A stretch of DNA of 64,000 nt, from positions 248,001-312,000 of the forward strand of contig NZ_PDCM01000002.1 of NCBI RefSeq assembly GCF_008634025.1, given 5' to 3'. This document shows, one piece after another, positions 52,001 to 64,000 of the stretch (the first letter of the stretch is position 1; each line of letters starts with the position of its first letter). The translations under genes were made by a program, and so were the position numbers. Source of the DNA: Streptomyces albofaciens JCM 4342. Its GTDB lineage: Bacteria; Actinomycetota; Actinomycetes; Streptomycetales; Streptomycetaceae. The notes under the pieces were generated by a model. It saw nothing but the letters and a program-made list of their open reading frames with translations. It was not told the origin of the DNA and did not search any database.

Positions 52001-55000
52001 GCGGGTTGAGGGCTTCCACGAGGCGTTCGAAGGGGACGTCCTGGTGGGCGTGGGCGGCGAGGTCGACGTCCCGTACGCGTTCGATGAGCTCGCGGAAGGT
52101 GGGGTCGCCGGAGGTGTCGGTGCGCAGGACGAGGGTGTTGACGAAGAAGCCGACCACCTCGTCCAGCGCTTCGTCGGTCCGTCCGGCGGCGGGGGTGCCG
52201 AGGGGGATGTCCGTACCGGCGCCCAGCCGGGTGAACAGGGCGGCCAGCGCGGCCTGTACGACCATGAACACGCTCGCCCCGCAGTCCCGGGCGAGCGCGG
52301 CAAGCCGCTGGTGCGCGGCCGCGTCCCAGGAGAAGGTCAGACACGCGCCGCGGCCGCCGGGCCGGGCCGGGCGCGGCCGGTCGGTGGGCAGCGTCAGCTG
52401 GTCGGGCAGGTCGCGCAGGTGCGCGGTCCAGTACCTGAGCTGTTCGGCGAGGAGGCTGTCCGGGTCGTCCGGGTCGCCGAGGAGTTCGTGCTGCCAGAGG
52501 GCGTAGTCGGCGTACTGGACGGGCGGGGGCGGCAGGTCGGGGGTGCGGCCCGCGCGGCGTTCGGTGTAGGCGTGGGCCAGGTCGCGCCACAGGGGGCCGA
52601 AGGACCAACCGTCGGCGGCGATGTGGTGCACGACGAAGAGCAGCAGGTGTTCCTCCGGGCCGAGGACGAGGAGTTCGGCGCGCAGCGGGAGTTCGCGGGT
52701 CAGGTCGACGGCCCGGCGGGCGGCGGCGCGGACGCGCGCGCTCACCTCGTCCTGGCCGGCGCCGGTCAGGTCGGTGCGGGTGACGGCGGCGTGCGCGGCG
52801 TCCCGGCCGAGCACCATCTGCCGGGGTACGCCGTCGGTCTCGGGCAGGACCGTGCGCAGCACCTCGTGCCGGTCCATGACGTCCACCAGCGCGGCGCACA
52901 GCGCCGGGGCGTCCAGGGCGCCGGTCAGCCGCATGGCCAGCGGGACGTTGTAGGTGGCGCTCGGTCCTTCCAGGCGGTGCAGGAACCACAGGCTGCGCTG
53001 GGCGTGGGACAGCGGCACCGGGTCCGGCCGGGCGGCGGGGCGGAGCGCGGGCCGGGGCCGCCGGGCGGTGCGCAGCCGTCCGGCCGTAGCGGCGACGGTC
53101 GGTGCGGTGAACAGGGCCCGCAGGTCGAGTTCGGTGCCCAGGACGGTACGGATGCGGGCGGCCAGCCTGGTGGCCAGCAGGGAGTCGCCGCCGAGGTCGA
53201 AGAAACTGTCGTCCACCCCGACCGAGGGCAGCCGCAGCACCTCGGCGAACAGGCCGCACAGCACCTCTTCCTCGGGCGTACGGGGCGCGCGGCCGGCCGT
53301 CGACGGGGTGAATCCGGGGTCGGGCAGGGCACGCCGGTCGAGCTTGCCGCCGACCGTCGTGGGCAGCGCGTCCAGTGTGACGACGGCGGCCGGGACCATG
53401 TGCTCCGGCAGCCGGGCGCGCAGGAACTCCCGTACGGCGCCCGGTGCGGGGGCGGCGGCTTCCGGTGCGGCGACCACGTAGCCGACGAGCCGTGCGGTGC
53501 CCGACGCGTCGGTACGGACGGCGGCCGCGGCGCGGGCGACGGCGGGGTGGGCGGTCAGGACGGCTTCGATCTCCCCCGGCTCGATACGGAAACCCCGCAG
53601 CTTCACCTGGTCATCGGCCCGCCCGACGAACTCCAACTGCCCGTCCGCCCGCCACCGCACCAAGTCACCGGTCCGGTACATCCGCTCCCCCGGCGTCCCG
53701 TACGGACACGCCACGAACCGCTCCGCCGTCAACCCCGGACGCCCCACATACCCCCGCGCCAACCCGGCACCCGCCACATACAACTCCCCCGTCACACCCG
53801 GCGGCACCGGCCGCAGCCCCACGTCCAGCACGTACACCCGGCTGTGGGTGACGGGCGCGCCGATCGGCGGGGTCCCGGCGCCGTGCAGGGGTTCGCTGAG
53901 CGTGACGCAGATGGTCGCCTCGGTCGGCCCGTACGCGTTGATCATGCGACGCCCCGGCGACCAGCGGGCCACCAGCGCGGCGGTGCCCGCCTCACCGCCG
54001 ATGACCAGCGTCTCCAGGTCCGGCAGCGCCGCCTGCGGAACGCCGGACAGCACCGTCGGCGGGATCAGGCAGTGGCTGATCCGCTCGTCGGCCAGGAAGC
54101 CGGCGAGCGCGTCCCCGGCCAGCGGCCCGGCCGGCGGCACGACCAGCGTGGCGCCCGAGGCGAAGGCCATCAGCGTCTCCATCACGGAGGCGTCGAAGCT
54201 GGGCGAGGCGAACTGGAGCACCCGGCTGCCGGGGCGCAGCCCGAAGCGGGCCACCTGGGCGGCGGCGAGGGCGTGGACGCCGGTGTGGGTCACCGCGACG
54301 CCCTTGGGCGCGCCGGTGGAGCCGGAGGTGTGGATGACGTACGCCGGGTGTGACGGCCTGAGGGGCGCGAGCCGGTCGGCGTCGGTGGGGTTGTGGTCCG
54401 GCTGCCCGGGGAGCAGGCCGGCCGTGTCCCCGGCGTCCAGGACCACGCACGGCGGACCGTCCGGCGGCAGTGCGCGGGCGGCGTCGGCGGTCGTCACGAC
54501 GAGGACGGGCGCGGCGTCGCGCAGCAGGTACGCGATGCGCTCCTGGGGCAGTGCGGGATCGACGGGGAGGTGGGCGGCGCCGGTCTTGGCCACGGCGAGC
54601 GCGGCCCGGACGGCCGCGGCGGACCGGGGCAGGCAGAGCGCGACGATCCGCTCGGGCCCCGCGCCGCGGGCGATCAGGAGGTGGGCGAGGCGGTTGGCGT
54701 CGGCGTTCACCTCCGCGTACGTCACCGACCGCGTCCCCTCCACGACGGCGGGCGCGTCGGGCCCCCGGACGGCCCACCCCTCGAAGAGCGCGGGCAGCAG
54801 GCCCGTCGGCAGCCCCTGCGCCGGACCGCTCCACCGGTTCAGCAGCAGACGGCGCTCCCCCGGAGAGAGGATGTCCGCCTGCCCGATGGGGTGCCCGGGC
54901 CGCGCGACGGCCGCTTCCAGGAGCCGCCGCAGCCGTACGGCCAGACTCTCGGCGGTACCTCGGTCGAACAGCGCGGCGGCGAACTCGACCGACCCGTCCA

Positions 55001-58000
55001 CCCCGGCGGGCTCGCCGCCCGGCGCCCGGCGCTCGGTGAGCCGGAAGGACAGGTCGAACTTGGCGGTGCCGGTGTGTGCCTCTTCCTGCTCGACCGTGAC
55101 GCCCGGCAGGGACAGCAGGCCTCCGGAGGGCGTGTCCACGGCCAGCGCGACGTTGAAGAGCGGGTTGCGGTCGGCGGAGCGGTCCGGGTTCAGCGCCTCG
55201 ACCAGCCGCTCGAAGGGAAGGTCCTGATGCGCGTACGCCCGCAGGTCGGCCTCCCGTACCCGCCGCAGCAACTCACGGAACGACGGGTCACCGGAGGTAT
55301 CGGTACGCAGGACGAGGGTGTTGACGAAGAAGCCCACCACCTCGTCAAGGGCCGCGTCGGCGCGGCCAGCCACGGGGGTGCCCAGCGGAATGTCGGTACC
55401 CGCCCCCAGCCGGGTCAACAGCGCCGCCAACGCGGCCTGCACCACCATGAACACACTCGCCCCGCACTCCCGGGCCAGCGCCACCACGCGGCCGTGCAAC
55501 TCCGCGTCCCAGCGGAAGGACACGATCGCGCCCCGGTGATCGGGGGTGGCGGGACGCGGACGGTCACACGGAAGCACCAACTCGCCCGGCAAGTCGGCCA
55601 GTTCGGCGGACCAGAATTCCGCTTGTCCCCTGTCCGGCAGTTCTCGCTGCCACAGCGCGAAATCCGCGTACTGCACCGGCAACGGGCGCCACTCCGGCAC
55701 ACCACCACCCCGCCGCGCCTCATACGCCACCACCACATCCCGCCACAACGGACCCAGCGACCACCCATCCGCCGCGATGTGATGCACAAGCACCACCAAC
55801 ACCGACTCGCCCCCACCCCCCACGAACAACTCGGCCCGGAACGGAATCTCCGACGCCAGATCGAACCGATGCCGTGTCGCGCGGCGCACCGCGGCCGTCA
55901 TCGCGTCGGCGGTCCAGTCCGCCGCCGGTGTCCGCACGAGGAAGGGGCCGTCCGCCGGGCGCACCACCTGGTACGGCTCGCCGTCCGCCCCCTCGGCGTA
56001 CACCGTCCGCAGCACCTCGTGCCGCGCCACCACATCCCCCAGCGCCGCGTCCAGCGCGTCGGCGTCCACGGTGCCGCGCAGCCGCAACACCAGCGGCACG
56101 TTGTACGCCGCGCCCGGCCCGGTCATGCGGTGCAGCGTCCAGAGGCGCCGCTGCCCGGACGACAGGGGCACCCGGCCGGGGCGGGGCCGCGGGCGGAGCG
56201 GCGCGGGGCGGGTCCGGGCCGTGGTGCCGAGGCGGGCGGCCAGGGCGGCGGGGGTGGGCGTCTCGAAGACGGCGCGGAGTTCGAGTTCCGCGCCCAGTAC
56301 GGCGCGGACCCGGTTGACCAGCCGGGTGGCCAGCAGCGAGTGACCGCCGAGCGCGAAGAAGCCGTCCTCGGGGCCGGCCCCGGCCACGCCCAGCACCTCG
56401 GCGAACAGGCCGCACAGCACCTCTTCCTCGGGGCTGCGGGGGGCGCGGCCGACGGGCCGTCCGTCGATGTCCGGCGCGGGCAGCGCGTGGCGGTCCAGTT
56501 TTCCGTTGGCCGTCAGCGGCAGGGCGTCCAGGAACACCACCGCGGCCGGGATCAGGTGGCCGGGCAGCCGGGCGCGGAGGAAATCCCGTACGTCCGCGGG
56601 GGCGAGGTCGGAGCCGCTGTTCTCCGCATGCCTGATGGCCCCGTCCGCGGGCACCGCGTAGGCCACCAGGCGCCGGTCCCCGGGCCGGTCCTCACGTACG
56701 ACGACCGCGGCACGGGCGACGGCGGAGTGAGCGGTCAGGACGGCCTCGATCTCCCCCGGCTCGATACGAAAACCCCGCACCTTCACCTGATCATCGGCCC
56801 GCCCGACGAACTCCAACTGACCATCCGCCCGCCACCGCACCAGATCACCGGTGCGGTACATCCGCTCCCCCGGCCCCCCGTACGGACACGCCACGAACCG
56901 CTCCGCCGTCAACCCCGGACGGTTCAAGTAGCCCCGCGCCAACCCGGCACCCGCCACGTACAACTCCCCCGTCACACCCGGCGGCACCGGCCACAGCCCC
57001 ATATCCAGCGCATACACCCGCGTGTTGGCGACCGGAGTCCCGATCGGCGGTACGCCGCCGTCCGTCAGCGGCCCGGACATGGTCGCGCAGACCGTGGTCT
57101 CGGTCGGTCCGTACGCGTTGATCATGCGGCGGCCGGGCGACCAGCGCGCCACCAGTTCGGCGGGGCAGGACTCTCCCGCCGCCACGAGGGTGATGCCTTC
57201 GGGCAGGCTTCCGGGGGCGAGCGCCGCGAGAGACGAGGGCGGCACGGTCAGATGTGTGACGCCGTACGCGGTCACGGTCCCGGCGAGCGGCGGGCCCGGC
57301 AGCAGGCGGTCCGCGGGTACGACGACGAGACGGGCGCCCGTCAGCAGGGCCATGCACAGGTTCCAGAACGACGCGTCGAAGCCTGGTGAGGCGGAGTACA
57401 GCACTCGGCTGTCCACGCCGAGGTCGAAGCGCTCGCGCAGGGTCGCGGCGAGGGAGGCGATGCCTCTGTGCGAGACCACCACGCCCTTCGGGGTGCCGGA
57501 GGACCCGGAGGTGTGGATCACGTACGCGGGGCCGTCGGGGAGTGCCGGGGCCCTGCGGTCGGCGTCGGTGAGGTCGGTGTCCGGCAGGGCCGCGAGGGCG
57601 CGTTCCGTGTCGCTCGCGTCCAGGAGGAGGCGGGGCACGGCCGTGTCCGGCAGCGTGCCGCCGGTCGCCTCGTCGGTGACCAGGAGCACGGAGGACGCGT
57701 CACGGAGGAGGTAGGTGATGCGCGCGGCCGGGTGATCGGGGTCGACGGGGAGGTAGGCGGCGCCGGTCTTCAGGACGGCGAGCATGGCCGTGATCAGTCC
57801 TGCGGAGCGCGGCAGCGCCAGCGCCACCACGCCTTCCGGGCCGACGCCCCGGCCGGCCAGCAGCCGGGCCAGGCGGTTGGCGCGGGCGTTCAGTTCGGCG
57901 TAGGCGAGCCGGGCGTCCGGGGAGTCGAGGGCCACCGCGTCGGGAGTACGGGCCACCTGCGCCTCGAAAAGGCCGGGCAGCGTCGCGGCGGGCAGCGCGC

Positions 58001-61000
58001 GGGACGTGGCGTTCACGGTCTCCAGCAGCGCGTGCCGCTCGGCGGAGGTCAGGATCTCCAGGTCGCCGATGGCGCGCCCCGGGGCCGCGACGGCCGCTTC
58101 GAGCAACCTGCGCAGGCGCGCGAGCAGGATCTCGACGGTGGCCGCGTCGAACAGGTCCGTACGGAACTCCGCCTCGCCTTCGAGCCCGCCCGGCGCCCGC
58201 CCCGCGCCCCGGCGCTCGCGTACGGCGAAGGTGAGGTCCACCTTCGCGGTGCCGGTGGAGACGTGCATCTCCTCGGCCTCGACGCCGGGCAGGCCGTATC
58301 CGGTGTCGGCCGTGTTGTTCATCGTGAGGGCGACGTTGAAGAGCGGGTTGCGGTCGGCGGAGCGGTCCGGGTTCAGCGCCTCGACCAGCCGCTCGAAGGG
58401 AAAGTCCTGATGCGCGTACGCCCGCAGGTCGGCCTCCCGTACCCGCCGCAGCAACTCACGGAACGACGGGTCACCGGAGGTATCGGTACGCAGCACGAGG
58501 GTGTTGACGAAGAAACCCACCACATCGTCAAGGGCCGCGTCGGCGCGGCCAGCCACGGGGGTGCCCAGCGGAATGTCCGTGCCCGCCCCCAGCCGGGTCA
58601 ACAGCGCCGCCAAAGCAGCCTGCACCACCATGAACACACTCGCCCCGCACTCCCGGGCCAGCGCCACCACACGGCCGTGCAACTCCGCGTCCCAGCGGAA
58701 GGACACGATCGCACCCCGGTGATCGGGGGCGGCGGGACGCGGACGGACACACGGAAGCACCAACTCGCCCGGCAAGGCGGCCAGTTCGGCACGCCAGAAT
58801 TCCGCTTGTCCCCTGTCCGGCAGTTCCCGCTGCCACAGCGCGAAATCCGCGTACTGCACCGGCAACGGGCACCACTCCGGCGCACCACCACCCCGCCGCG
58901 CCTCATACGCCACCACCACATCCCGCCACAACGGACCCAGCGACCACCCATCCGCCGCAATGTGATGCACAAGCACCACCAACACCGACTCGCCCCCACC
59001 CCCCACGAACAACTCGGCCCGGAACGGAATCTCCGACGCCAGATCGAATCCATACCGCGCTGCCCTCTCCACCTCGGGCGATGCGGCCCCGCTCGATGTC
59101 ACCGTCAGATACGACCGGCCCGCGTCGTGGTCGCGCACCACCTGGTACGGCTCGCCGTCCGCCCCCTCGGCGTACACCGTCCGCAGCACCTCGTGCCGCG
59201 CCACCACATCCCCCAGCGCCGCGTCCAGCGCGTCCGTGTCCACCGCGCCGTGCAGCCGCAGCACCAGCGGCACGTTGTAGCCCGCGCCCGGGCCCGCCAG
59301 CCGGTGCAGGAACCACAGGCGCCGCTGTCCGTGCGACAGGGGCGGCCGGGCGGGCCGTTCGGCGCGTACGACGGCGGGGCGGGCGGCCGCCGCGCCGTCC
59401 ACGCGCCGGGCCAGCGCAGCCGGAGTGCGTGCCTCGAACAGGGCGCGGATGGTCAGCTCGCGGCCCAGCGCCGCGCGGGCCAGGCCGGCGAGCCGGGTGG
59501 CGAGGAGGGAGTGGCCGCCCAGGTCGAAGAAGTCGTCGTCGGCACTCACTTCGGGCAGGCCCAGCACGTCGGCGAACAGGCCGCACAGGATGTCCTCGCG
59601 GGCGTCGCGGGGGCCGCGTCCCGTGGCGGTCCGCCCGGGTTCCGGCAGCGCTCGCACGTCCAGCTTGCCGTTGGGGGTGAGGGGCAGCGCGTCCAGCACG
59701 ACGACCGCGGAGGGCAGCAGGTGGGCGGGCAGGCGCTCGCTCAGGTATCGCCGCAGTTCCGCGGGGAGCGGGGTGGCCCCGTCCGCGGGCACCGCATAGG
59801 CCACCAGGCGCCGGTCCCCGGGCCGGTCCTCACGTACGACGACCGCGGCACGGGCGACGGCGGAGTGAGCGGTCAGGACAGCCTCGATCTCCCCCGGCTC
59901 GATACGAAAACCCCGCACCTTCACCTGATCATCAGCCCGCCCGACGAACTCCAACTGACCATCCGCCCGCCACCGCACCAGATCACCGGTCCGGTACATC
60001 CGCTCCCCCGGCGCCCCATACGGACACGCCACGAACCGCTCCGCCGTCAACCCCGGACGGTTCAAGTAGCCCCGCGCCAACCCGGCACCCGCCACGTACA
60101 ACTCCCCCGTCACCCGCGTCGGCACCGGCCGCAGCGCCGCGTCCAGCACATACACCCGCATGCCGGCGATCGGCGATCCGATCGGCGGCACACCGTCGCC
60201 CGCCAGCGGCGCGGACATCGTCACGCACACCGTCGCCTCGGTCGGCCCGTACACGTTGATCATCAGGCGGCCCGGTGCCCACCGTGCCGTCAGCCCGGCG
60301 GAACACGCCTCGCCCGCCACCGCGAGCGTGGTCTCCGGGGGCAGCGCGTCGGCCGGCAGCCCGGCCAGGACGCTCGGCGGCAGCTTCAGGTGTGTCACGC
60401 CGAACCGGGCGACGGCGTCGGCCAGTTCCCGGCCGGCGAGAAGGGTGTCGGCGGGTGCGACGGCGAGGGCGGCTCCGGAGAGGAGGGCGGTGCACAGGTC
60501 GGACACGGAGGCGTCGAAGCTCAGCGAGGCGAAGAGCAGGACGACGCTGCCGGGGCCGGTGCGCAGGCGGGTGATCTGCGTGGCGGCGAGCGCGGCGACG
60601 CCTTCGTGCGTGACCTGCACGCCCTTGGGCTCACCGGTGGAGCCGGAGGTGTGGATGACGTAGGCGGGGTGGCGCGGTTTGAGGGGGGCGATCCGCTGGG
60701 CGTCGTGGAGGGCGGTTGTCGGAAGGCCGGTGAGCTGGGCACGGGTGGCCGGATCGTCCAGTACGAGCCGGGGTTCGGGGCCCTGCGGCAGCAGTCCGGC
60801 CGTGGCGCTGTCCGTGAGCACCAGTGCCGGGCGGGTGTCGCGGAGCAGGGCGGTCGTGCGCTCGGCCGGGTAGGACGGGTCGAGCGGGACGTAGGCGGCG
60901 CCGGACTTCAGGACGGCCACCAGCGCGACGATCAGTTCGGCGGAACGGGGCAGCGCGAGGGCCACCGCCCGCTCGGGGCCCGCGCCGTGCGGGACGAGCA

Positions 61001-64000
61001 GGCGGGCCAGCCGGTTGGCCGCCGCGTCCAGTTCGGCGTAGGTCAGCGCGGTGTCGGCGCTGCGTACCGCCGTGGCGCCGGGGGTCTGGGCCGCCTGGGC
61101 CTCGAAGAGGGCGGGCCAGGTGCGCGGTGCGGGGACGGGGCCGGGGGTGGAGCTCCACGTGTGCAGGGCGCGGGTGCGTTCCGGGGGCGAGAGGACCGGG
61201 AGGTCGGCCACGGGGCGGTCCGGGTCGCCGGCTGCCGCCTTCAGGACGCGGACCAGGCGGTCCAGGACGGCTCCGGCGGCGTGTGCGTCGAACACGTCGG
61301 GGCGGTGGCCCAGTTTGAGGCGCAGCCGTTCGCCGGGGAGGACGCACAGGCTCAGCGGGTAGTGGGTGCCGCTGGTGATGCGGGGTTCCGTGGCGCGCAG
61401 CGGACCCTCGGTCCCGGCCGGTTCGGCGGGCTCGGCCGGTTCGGCGGTCCCGGCGGTCCCAGCGGCCCCAGCGATCCCGGCGGGCTCGGCGGGCTCGGCG
61501 GGCTCGGCGGGCTCGGCGGGCTCGGCGGGGAGGTTCTCGAAGACGAGGAGGGTGTCGAAGAGCTGGTCGTGGCCGCAGAGGCGGTGCAGTGCGGAGAGAC
61601 CGAGGTACTGGTGGGGCAGCAGTCCGGCCTGCTCGTCCTGAAGGCGGGACAGGATATGGGCGAGGGGCTTGGCGGCGTCGAGCCGTACCCGTACCGGCAC
61701 GGTGTTGTTGAACATCCCGACCATGTCCTCGACGCCCGGCACCCCCGGGGGCCGTCCGGCGACCGTGGCACCGAAGAGGATGTCGTCCCGGCCGGTCAGA
61801 CAGCGCAGCACCACGGCCCAGGCGCCTTGGAACACCGTGTTCAGCGTCAGGCCGTGACGGCGGGCGAGCGTGCGCAGGTCCGCGGTCAGGCCGGCGGACA
61901 GGGTGGCCCTGACGCGCCGGTGCTCCACGGTGCCGTCGGCGGCGCGCCCGGCCGCCACGAGGGTCGGGCCGTCCACGCCGGACAGTGCCCGCCCCCAGGC
62001 GGCTTCGGACGTCGTACGGTCCTGGGAGGTGAGCCAGCGCAGGTAGTCCCGGTACGGGGCGGGGGCGGGCAGGCCCGTGGGGTCGCCGCCCGCCGCGTGG
62101 ACGGCGAGCAGGTCCCGCAGGACCAGCGCCCCGGACCAGCCGTCCATGATCAGGTGGTGGACCGTCAGCAGCAGCCGGTGGCGGCCGGGGCCGAGGCGGA
62201 GCAGGGTGAGCCGCAGCAGCGGGCCGTGGGCGGGGTCGAAGCGGGCGGCGCGTTCGCGGGTCGCGACGCGCGCCGCGCGGACGGCCTGTTCCTCTCCGGA
62301 CAGATTCGCGAGGTCGTGTTCGGCCCATGGGAGGACGGCCGCCCGCGGTCGCGGCACCACCTGTACGGGCGTGCGCAGGCCGTCGTGCCGGAAGGCGACG
62401 CGGAGGGCGGGGTGGCGTTCCAGAACGGCCTGCCCCGCCGCGTGCAGCGCCGCCGGGTCGAGGGCGCCGCGCAGGTCCACGGCGAGCTGGCTGGTGTACA
62501 CGTCGGGGGTCTGCTCGTCGTACAGCGTGTGGAAGAGCAGCCCTTCCTGGAGCGGTGTCAGGGGCCAGACGTCGGCCAGGCCGGGGCAGTCGCGCGTCAG
62601 CCGGGCGGTCTCGTCCTCGGTGAGGGCGACGAGGGGGAAGTCGGCGGGGGTGCGGCCGTCGGCGTCCGGCGCGGTGGTCCGGTCCGTGAAGGCGGTGAGC
62701 AGGCCGAGCCAGGTGTCCGCAAGGTCGCGTACCTCGTCCTCGGTGAACAGGGCGCCGGGCCAGGACCAGGCCGCCGTCAGGACCGGACCGCCCGGCCCGT
62801 CCTCCGCCAGCGCGTCCAACTGGACACAATGGGCGGCCGGCAGCGCGGGGTCGGCTCCGCCGGTGATGCCGCCGGAGCCGGGCACCGGTGCCCAGTCCCC
62901 GGCCTTCCCGGTGAGGCGGCCGAGGTAGTTGTAGCCGACCAGGGGGCGGGCGCCGCGGGCGAGCGCCGGACCGGTCTGCGGGTTGAGGTGGCGCAGCAGG
63001 CCGTAGCCGATGCCGTTGCCGGGGACCGCGCGCAGCTGCTCCTTGACGCGCCGGTAGGCCCGGTCGAGCGCGGACCCGTCGGAGCGCAGCCGGGCGGCGT
63101 CGGCACTGCCCGCGTCCAGGCGTACGGGGTGGACGCTGGTGAGCCAGCCGACGGTCCGCGCCAGGTCGGCGCTTTCCGCCGTACCGGGGCCGGGTTCCGT
63201 GCCGGTGTCCGATCCCGTACCGGTGTCCGATCCCGTACCGGTGTCCGGTTCCGTGCCGGTGTCCGGTTCCGTCCCGCCCCCCGGGTCCTCACGGCCGTGC
63301 CGTTCGATGTCGAGCAGGACGGCGGTGTCCGGGCAGCCCGTACGGCGGCGGCGCCAGTCGGCGACGGCCAGGCCGAGGGCGGTGAGCAGGATGTCGTCGG
63401 TCCGGCCGTGCAGGGCGGCGGGCACCGGGCCGAGCAGCGCGGCCGTCCGGTCCGGCGGCAGGGTCACGCGCAGCTGCCGTACGGTGCCGGACAGGTCGCG
63501 GGCGGCGTCGTACGGAACCTGGCCCAGGGGCGGTTCGGAGGTGTCGAGCATGTCGGCCCACAGGGGGAGTTCGGCGATGCGGTCGTGGTGTTCGGCCAGG
63601 GCGGTGAGCCTTTGGGACCAGGCGCGCAGCGAGGTGCCCACCGGTTCGAGGGCGGGCGGGCGCCCGGCCGTGGCGGCTTCCCAGGCGGCCTTCAGGTCGG
63701 GCAGCAGCACGCGCCAGGACACGCCGTCCACCGCGAGGTGGTGGACCGTCAGAAGCAGCCGTCCCGGCCGGTCGGGCCCGGCGTCGAACCAGACGGCCTG
63801 GACGAGGCCCGCGGCCCGGCCCGACTCCGGGTCCAGCCGGTCCCGGGCGGTGTTCCGGTGGTGGCGTACGGCGTCGTCGAGCGCGGCGGCGTCCAGGCCG
63901 GTGGCGTCCACCCGGTGGACGAAGTCCAGGTCGGGAACCGGGCCGGAGCCCGAACCGGAGTCCAGACCGGAACCACAACCGGAGTCCAGACCGGAATCCT
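49020..64000 (-). CDS. Nonribosomal peptide synthetase, partial: E-(C-A-PCP)x4-TE
   Basis: The frame is open to the right edge; 4992 residues are visible and the N-terminus is missing. Numbering from the edge: epimerisation domain 1-460 ([16 protein letters not shown]), so the residue before it is probably D; module 1 C 466-930 (HHLIMDGWS), A 956-1446, PCP 1463-1533; module 2 C 1546-1990, A 2003-2506, PCP to 2589; module 3 C 2604-3049, A 3066-3563, PCP to 3644; module 4 C 3656-4106, A 4126-4626, PCP to 4709; thioesterase 4716-4972 ([12 protein letters not shown]). By-eye specificity positions: module 2 D-A-W-T-V-A-A-V-C, a phenylalanine-type code; module 1 D-A-S-K-A-A-V-V-C and module 3 D-A-M-L-V-G-A-I-C, not assigned; module 4 atypical. 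The TE releases the chain, by hydrolysis or cyclisation. It is coupled to an mbtH-like gene. Confidence 0.95.
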   Translation of the reverse strand, partial: DSGLDSGCGSGLDSGSGSGPVPDLDFVHRVDATGLDAAALDDAVRHHRNTARDRLDPESGRAAGLVQAVWFDAGPDRPGRLLLTVHHLAVDGVSWRVLLPDLKAAWEAATAGRPPALEPVGTSLRAWSQRLTALAEHHDRIAELPLWADMLDTSEPPLGQVPYDAARDLSGTVRQLRVTLPPDRTAALLGPVPAALHGRTDDILLTALGLAVADWRRRRTGCPDTAVLLDIERHGREDPGGGTEPDTGTEPDTGTGSDTGTGSDTGTEPGPGTAESADLARTVGWLTSVHPVRLDAGSADAARLRSDGSALDRAYRRVKEQLRAVPGNGIGYGLLRHLNPQTGPALARGARPLVGYNYLGRLTGKAGDWAPVPGSGGITGGADPALPAAHCVQLDALAEDGPGGPVLTAAWSWPGALFTEDEVRDLADTWLGLLTAFTDRTTAPDADGRTPADFPLVALTEDETARLTRDCPGLADVWPLTPLQEGLLFHTLYDEQTPDVYTSQLAVDLRGALDPAALHAAGQAVLERHPALRVAFRHDGLRTPVQVVPRPRAAVLPWAEHDLANLSGEEQAVRAARVATRERAARFDPAHGPLLRLTLLRLGPGRHRLLLTVHHLIMDGWSGALVLRDLLAVHAAGGDPTGLPAPAPYRDYLRWLTSQDRTTSEAAWGRALSGVDGPTLVAAGRAADGTVEHRRVRATLSAGLTADLRTLARRHGLTLNTVFQGAWAVVLRCLTGRDDILFGATVAGRPPGVPGVEDMVGMFNNTVPVRVRLDAAKPLAHILSRLQDEQAGLLPHQYLGLSALHRLCGHDQLFDTLLVFENLPAEPAEPAEPAEPAEPAGIAGAAGTAGTAEPAEPAEPAGTEGPLRATEPRITSGTHYPLSLCVLPGERLRLKLGHRPDVFDAHAAGAVLDRLVRVLKAAAGDPDRPVADLPVLSPPERTRALHTWSSTPGPVPAPRTWPALFEAQAAQTPGATAVRSADTALTYAELDAAANRLARLLVPHGAGPERAVALALPRSAELIVALVAVLKSGAAYVPLDPSYPAERTTALLRDTRPALVLTDSATAGLLPQGPEPRLVLDDPATRAQLTGLPTTALHDAQRIAPLKPRHPAYVIHTSGSTGEPKGVQVTHEGVAALAATQITRLRTGPGSVVLLFASLSFDASVSDLCTALLSGAALAVAPADTLLAGRELADAVARFGVTHLKLPPSVLAGLPADALPPETTLAVAGEACSAGLTARWAPGRLMINVYGPTEATVCVTMSAPLAGDGVPPIGSPIAGMRVYVLDAALRPVPTRVTGELYVAGAGLARGYLNRPGLTAERFVACPYGAPGERMYRTGDLVRWRADGQLEFVGRADDQVKVRGFRIEPGEIEAVLTAHSAVARAAVVVREDRPGDRRLVAYAVPADGATPLPAELRRYLSERLPAHLLPSAVVVLDALPLTPNGKLDVRALPEPGRTATGRGPRDAREDILCGLFADVLGLPEVSADDDFFDLGGHSLLATRLAGLARAALGRELTIRALFEARTPAALARRVDGAAAARPAVVRAERPARPPLSHGQRRLWFLHRLAGPGAGYNVPLVLRLHGAVDTDALDAALGDVVARHEVLRTVYAEGADGEPYQVVRDHDAGRSYLTVTSSGAASPEVERAARYGFDLASEIPFRAELFVGGGGESVLVVLVHHIAADGWSLGPLWRDVVVAYEARRGGGAPEWCPLPVQYADFALWQRELPDRGQAEFWRAELAALPGELVLPCVRPRPAAPDHRGAIVSFRWDAELHGRVVALARECGASVFMVVQAALAALLTRLGAGTDIPLGTPVAGRADAALDDVVGFFVNTLVLRTDTSGDPSFRELLRRVREADLRAYAHQDFPFERLVEALNPDRSADRNPLFNVALTMNNTADTGYGLPGVEAEEMHVSTGTAKVDLTFAVRERRGAGRAPGGLEGEAEFRTDLFDAATVEILLARLRRLLEAAVAAPGRAIGDLEILTSAERHALLETVNATSRALPAATLPGLFEAQVARTPDAVALDSPDARLAYAELNARANRLARLLAGRGVGPEGVVALALPRSAGLITAMLAVLKTGAAYLPVDPDHPAARITYLLRDASSVLLVTDEATGGTLPDTAVPRLLLDASDTERALAALPDTDLTDADRRAPALPDGPAYVIHTSGSSGTPKGVVVSHRGIASLAATLRERFDLGVDSRVLYSASPGFDASFWNLCMALLTGARLVVVPADRLLPGPPLAGTVTAYGVTHLTVPPSSLAALAPGSLPEGITLVAAGESCPAELVARWSPGRRMINAYGPTETTVCATMSGPLTDGGVPPIGTPVANTRVYALDMGLWPVPPGVTGELYVAGAGLARGYLNRPGLTAERFVACPYGGPGERMYRTGDLVRWRADGQLEFVGRADDQVKVRGFRIEPGEIEAVLTAHSAVARAAVVVREDRPGDRRLVAYAVPADGAIRHAENSGSDLAPADVRDFLRARLPGHLIPAAVVFLDALPLTANGKLDRHALPAPDIDGRPVGRAPRSPEEEVLCGLFAEVLGVAGAGPEDGFFALGGHSLLATRLVNRVRAVLGAELELRAVFETPTPAALAARLGTTARTRPAPLRPRPRPGRVPLSSGQRRLWTLHRMTGPGAAYNVPLVLRLRGTVDADALDAALGDVVARHEVLRTVYAEGADGEPYQVVRPADGPFLVRTPAADWTADAMTAAVRRATRHRFDLASEIPFRAELFVGGGGESVLVVLVHHIAADGWSLGPLWRDVVVAYEARRGGGVPEWRPLPVQYADFALWQRELPDRGQAEFWSAELADLPGELVLPCDRPRPATPDHRGAIVSFRWDAELHGRVVALARECGASVFMVVQAALAALLTRLGAGTDIPLGTPVAGRADAALDEVVGFFVNTLVLRTDTSGDPSFRELLRRVREADLRAYAHQDLPFERLVEALNPDRSADRNPLFNVALAVDTPSGGLLSLPGVTVEQEEAHTGTAKFDLSFRLTERRAPGGEPAGVDGSVEFAAALFDRGTAESLAVRLRRLLEAAVARPGHPIGQADILSPGERRLLLNRWSGPAQGLPTGLLPALFEGWAVRGPDAPAVVEGTRSVTYAEVNADANRLAHLLIARGAGPERIVALCLPRSAAAVRAALAVAKTGAAHLPVDPALPQERIAYLLRDAAPVLVVTTADAARALPPDGPPCVVLDAGDTAGLLPGQPDHNPTDADRLAPLRPSHPAYVIHTSGSTGAPKGVAVTHTGVHALAAAQVARFGLRPGSRVLQFASPSFDASVMETLMAFASGATLVVPPAGPLAGDALAGFLADERISHCLIPPTVLSGVPQAALPDLETLVIGGEAGTAALVARWSPGRRMINAYGPTEATICVTLSEPLHGAGTPPIGAPVTHSRVYVLDVGLRPVPPGVTGELYVAGAGLARGYVGRPGLTAERFVACPYGTPGERMYRTGDLVRWRADGQLEFVGRADDQVKLRGFRIEPGEIEAVLTAHPAVARAAAAVRTDASGTARLVGYVVAAPEAAAPAPGAVREFLRARLPEHMVPAAVVTLDALPTTVGGKLDRRALPDPGFTPSTAGRAPRTPEEEVLCGLFAEVLRLPSVGVDDSFFDLGGDSLLATRLAARIRTVLGTELDLRALFTAPTVAATAGRLRTARRPRPALRPAARPDPVPLSHAQRSLWFLHRLEGPSATYNVPLAMRLTGALDAPALCAALVDVMDRHEVLRTVLPETDGVPRQMVLGRDAAHAAVTRTDLTGAGQDEVSARVRAAARRAVDLTRELPLRAELLVLGPEEHLLLFVVHHIAADGWSFGPLWRDLAHAYTERRAGRTPDLPPPPVQYADYALWQHELLGDPDDPDSLLAEQLRYWTAHLRDLPDQLTLPTDRPRPARPGGRGACLTFSWDAAAHQRLAALARDCGASVFMVVQAALAALFTRLGAGTDIPLGTPAAGRTDEALDEVVGFFVNTLVLRTDTSGDPTFRELIERVRDVDLAAHAHQDVPFERLVEALNPPRTAARHPLVQTLLTWQSAAGRDLELPGLTVTPVPVGTGTARLDMEINATEHRAPDGTPAGVGATVEFSSDLFDRPTVEAFVARLLRIADAATADPGQRISQADILSRQERRTLRERNDTAHGVPDTVLPRLFEDRAATCPDAPALYYADLTLTYTELNTAANRLARLLAARGAGPESVVALALPRTPAMVTAVLAVLKAGAAYLFLDPDYPAERLAFMLGDTRPVLLVTDRATAPALPATDVPRLVLDADTTDEALRTLPDTDLTDADRRVPLRPLHPAYVLYTSGSTGTPKGVVGLHRGCVNRLLWCSRTYPWHAGQPVLAKTTLSFIDGTTELLGALLHGAPVVLADSLTARSPADLAALVARHRATRITVVPSLLAALLDGDTGLLSTCTLWVTSGEALPPALSQRFADALPHARLVNFYGASEASGDSLHAVADGPDVAAGTPIWNTHVHVLDAALRPVPPGVPGEIHLTGTGLARGYLHRPALTAERFVADPYGAPGERMYRTGDLGRQRPDGVVEYLGRVDDQVKIHGVRIELGEVQAALLAHPDVDRAAVAVREDTPGRRQLVGYAVPAPGTEPDPARLRRFLRERLPRFMVPAAVVLLDTLPLTANGKLDRRALPAPGFSAPEGGRAPGTPPEELMGALFAEILGLPAVGADDGFFDLGGDSLLAARLISRVRTVFGADPGIRALFETQTPAGLVRTLHEASTTTADALDVLLPLRPHGSRPPLFCVHPASGISWPYAGLLRHLHDRPVLGLQARGLTEPGARPATIDAMAADYLDRIRTVQPNGPYHLLGWSFGGAVAHAMATRLQQQGEEVALLALLDTAPLQVDPDRVLPRHTARDVAYLFADAVSPGAAHRGLDPARAAELLRGQGSALAALLEEPLVTAVAQTLTDNTRLRWYTFRPAVYEGDLLLFKAEPERGEAPWPAEAWQPYVSGTVHTHDARCEHGHMMQPHALDRIGPVLAAALAGTTPPYEPVPPTPPRSRT
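53577..53815 (-). repeat. A-domain patch repeated in modules 1-3 (copy in module 3)
   Basis: This stretch covers the A-domain region from [14 protein letters not shown] to [16 protein letters not shown]. It is nearly identical in DNA to 56758-56996 (module 2) and 59888-60126 (module 1), well beyond what protein conservation needs. Confidence 0.75.
55151..55866 (-). repeat. C-domain segment duplicated between modules 3 and 2 (copy in module 3)
   Basis: About 715 bp match 58334-59049 almost base for base and without indels; the two copies are 3183 bp apart, about one module. It includes the HHIAADGWS active-site region. Confidence 0.8.
58334..59049 (-). repeat. C-domain segment duplicated between modules 3 and 2 (copy in module 2)
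   Basis: This is the partner of 55151-55866. Differences are a handful of scattered substitutions. Confidence 0.8.
61411..61530 (-). repeat. Tandem Glu-Pro-Ala coding repeat inside the module-1 C domain
   Basis: Nine-base units encode EPA, with diverged [12 protein letters not shown] units in the middle, inserted after LLVFENLPA. This loop is short in most C domains. The frame is preserved. Confidence 0.85.
63193..63272 (-). repeat. Tandem [12 protein letters not shown] coding repeat inside the E domain
   Basis: About four to five 18-bp units encode an acidic flexible insert between the [10 protein letters not shown] segment and [11 protein letters not shown] of the epimerisation domain. 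Confidence 0.85.
63952..64000 (-). repeat. Repeat coding DSGLDSG at the right edge, before the E-domain histidine motif
   Basis: Two copies of an approximately 20-base unit encode GLDSG-type peptides just before [11 protein letters not shown] of the E domain. It may extend beyond the window. Confidence 0.65.

Noticed and set aside
18920..64000. Treating both NRPS loci as one gene cluster
   Set aside because: They are separated by 18 kb of carotenoid, repair and housekeeping genes, each ends at its own terminator, and only one has an mbtH-like gene. Cross-talk remains possible but is not shown.

Overview
The window is high-GC actinobacterial DNA and almost certainly comes from a Streptomyces chromosome. 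The evidence is strong GC bias at third codon positions, many GTG/TTG starts, 4-bp ATGA/GTGA gene overlaps, and typical families: snapalysin, Ku with a free LigD polymerase, a MocR-type regulator, a carotenoid cluster and giant NRPS genes. No tRNA, rRNA, CRISPR array or insertion sequence was seen. All assignments come from reading the sequence by eye; no database search was possible.

Region 1 (1-18.6 kb) is mixed core and accessory metabolism. It holds an acyltransferase-3 fragment beside an SGNH lipoprotein, a TetR/SnoaL-like pair with a palindromic operator between them, a StrR/ParB-like regulator, and an unusual sigma factor-zinc finger-membrane segment-CAP fusion. It also holds a secreted D-Ala-D-Ala peptidase, a CPBP membrane protease, hemC, a small secreted protein, and a deazaflavin-dependent reductase-like protein. 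A tightly coupled four-gene operon follows (membrane protein, winged-helix regulator, ABC ATPase, ABC permease) with repeated ACTTTCC half-sites upstream. A MocR regulator, an MDR oxidoreductase and a cold-shock protein complete the region.

Region 2 (18.85-32.4 kb, minus strand) is a compact PKS-NRPS operon of three overlapping genes: an MFS exporter, a KS-AT-ACP polyketide synthase, and a 2679-residue protein ordered aminotransferase - luciferase-like monooxygenase - C - A - PCP - C. It ends at a 62-bp near-perfect palindrome, and a small LuxR-type HTH gene is divergent from it. The logic predicts a chain-extended acyl group converted to a 3-amino-2-hydroxy acyl unit, joined to one amino acid and then passed to or released by an unpaired terminal C domain. 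Tandem heptapeptide repeats occur both inside that C domain and in the A-PCP linker.

Region 3 (32.8-40.8 kb) is a carotenoid cluster, crtE-crtI-crtB on the plus strand and crtY-crtU on the minus strand, consistent with an aromatic carotenoid of isorenieratene type. In this copy crtB is fused in frame to a Rieske [2Fe-2S] protein. Between crtB and crtU lies a 47-codon gene that matches a lasso-peptide precursor (leader YxxPxLxxxGxFxxxT, 18-residue core with Gly1 and Asp8) with no maturation genes beside it.

Region 4 (41.2-48.7 kb) is housekeeping and small genes: a YjdF-like protein, snapalysin, divergent ligD-polymerase and ku, an S4-domain protein, a YchJ-like protein, a membrane-anchored SGNH protein, a frameshifted serine-hydrolase remnant and three small hypothetical genes.

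Region 5 (48.7 kb to the right edge, minus strand) is a second NRPS system: a giant synthetase, open at the right edge, with visible order E-(C-A-PCP)x4-TE, translationally coupled to an mbtH-like gene and followed by a hairpin. Modules 2 and 3 carry near-identical C-domain DNA, a sign of module duplication or gene conversion. Whether regions 2 and 5 make one product or two cannot be decided from this window.
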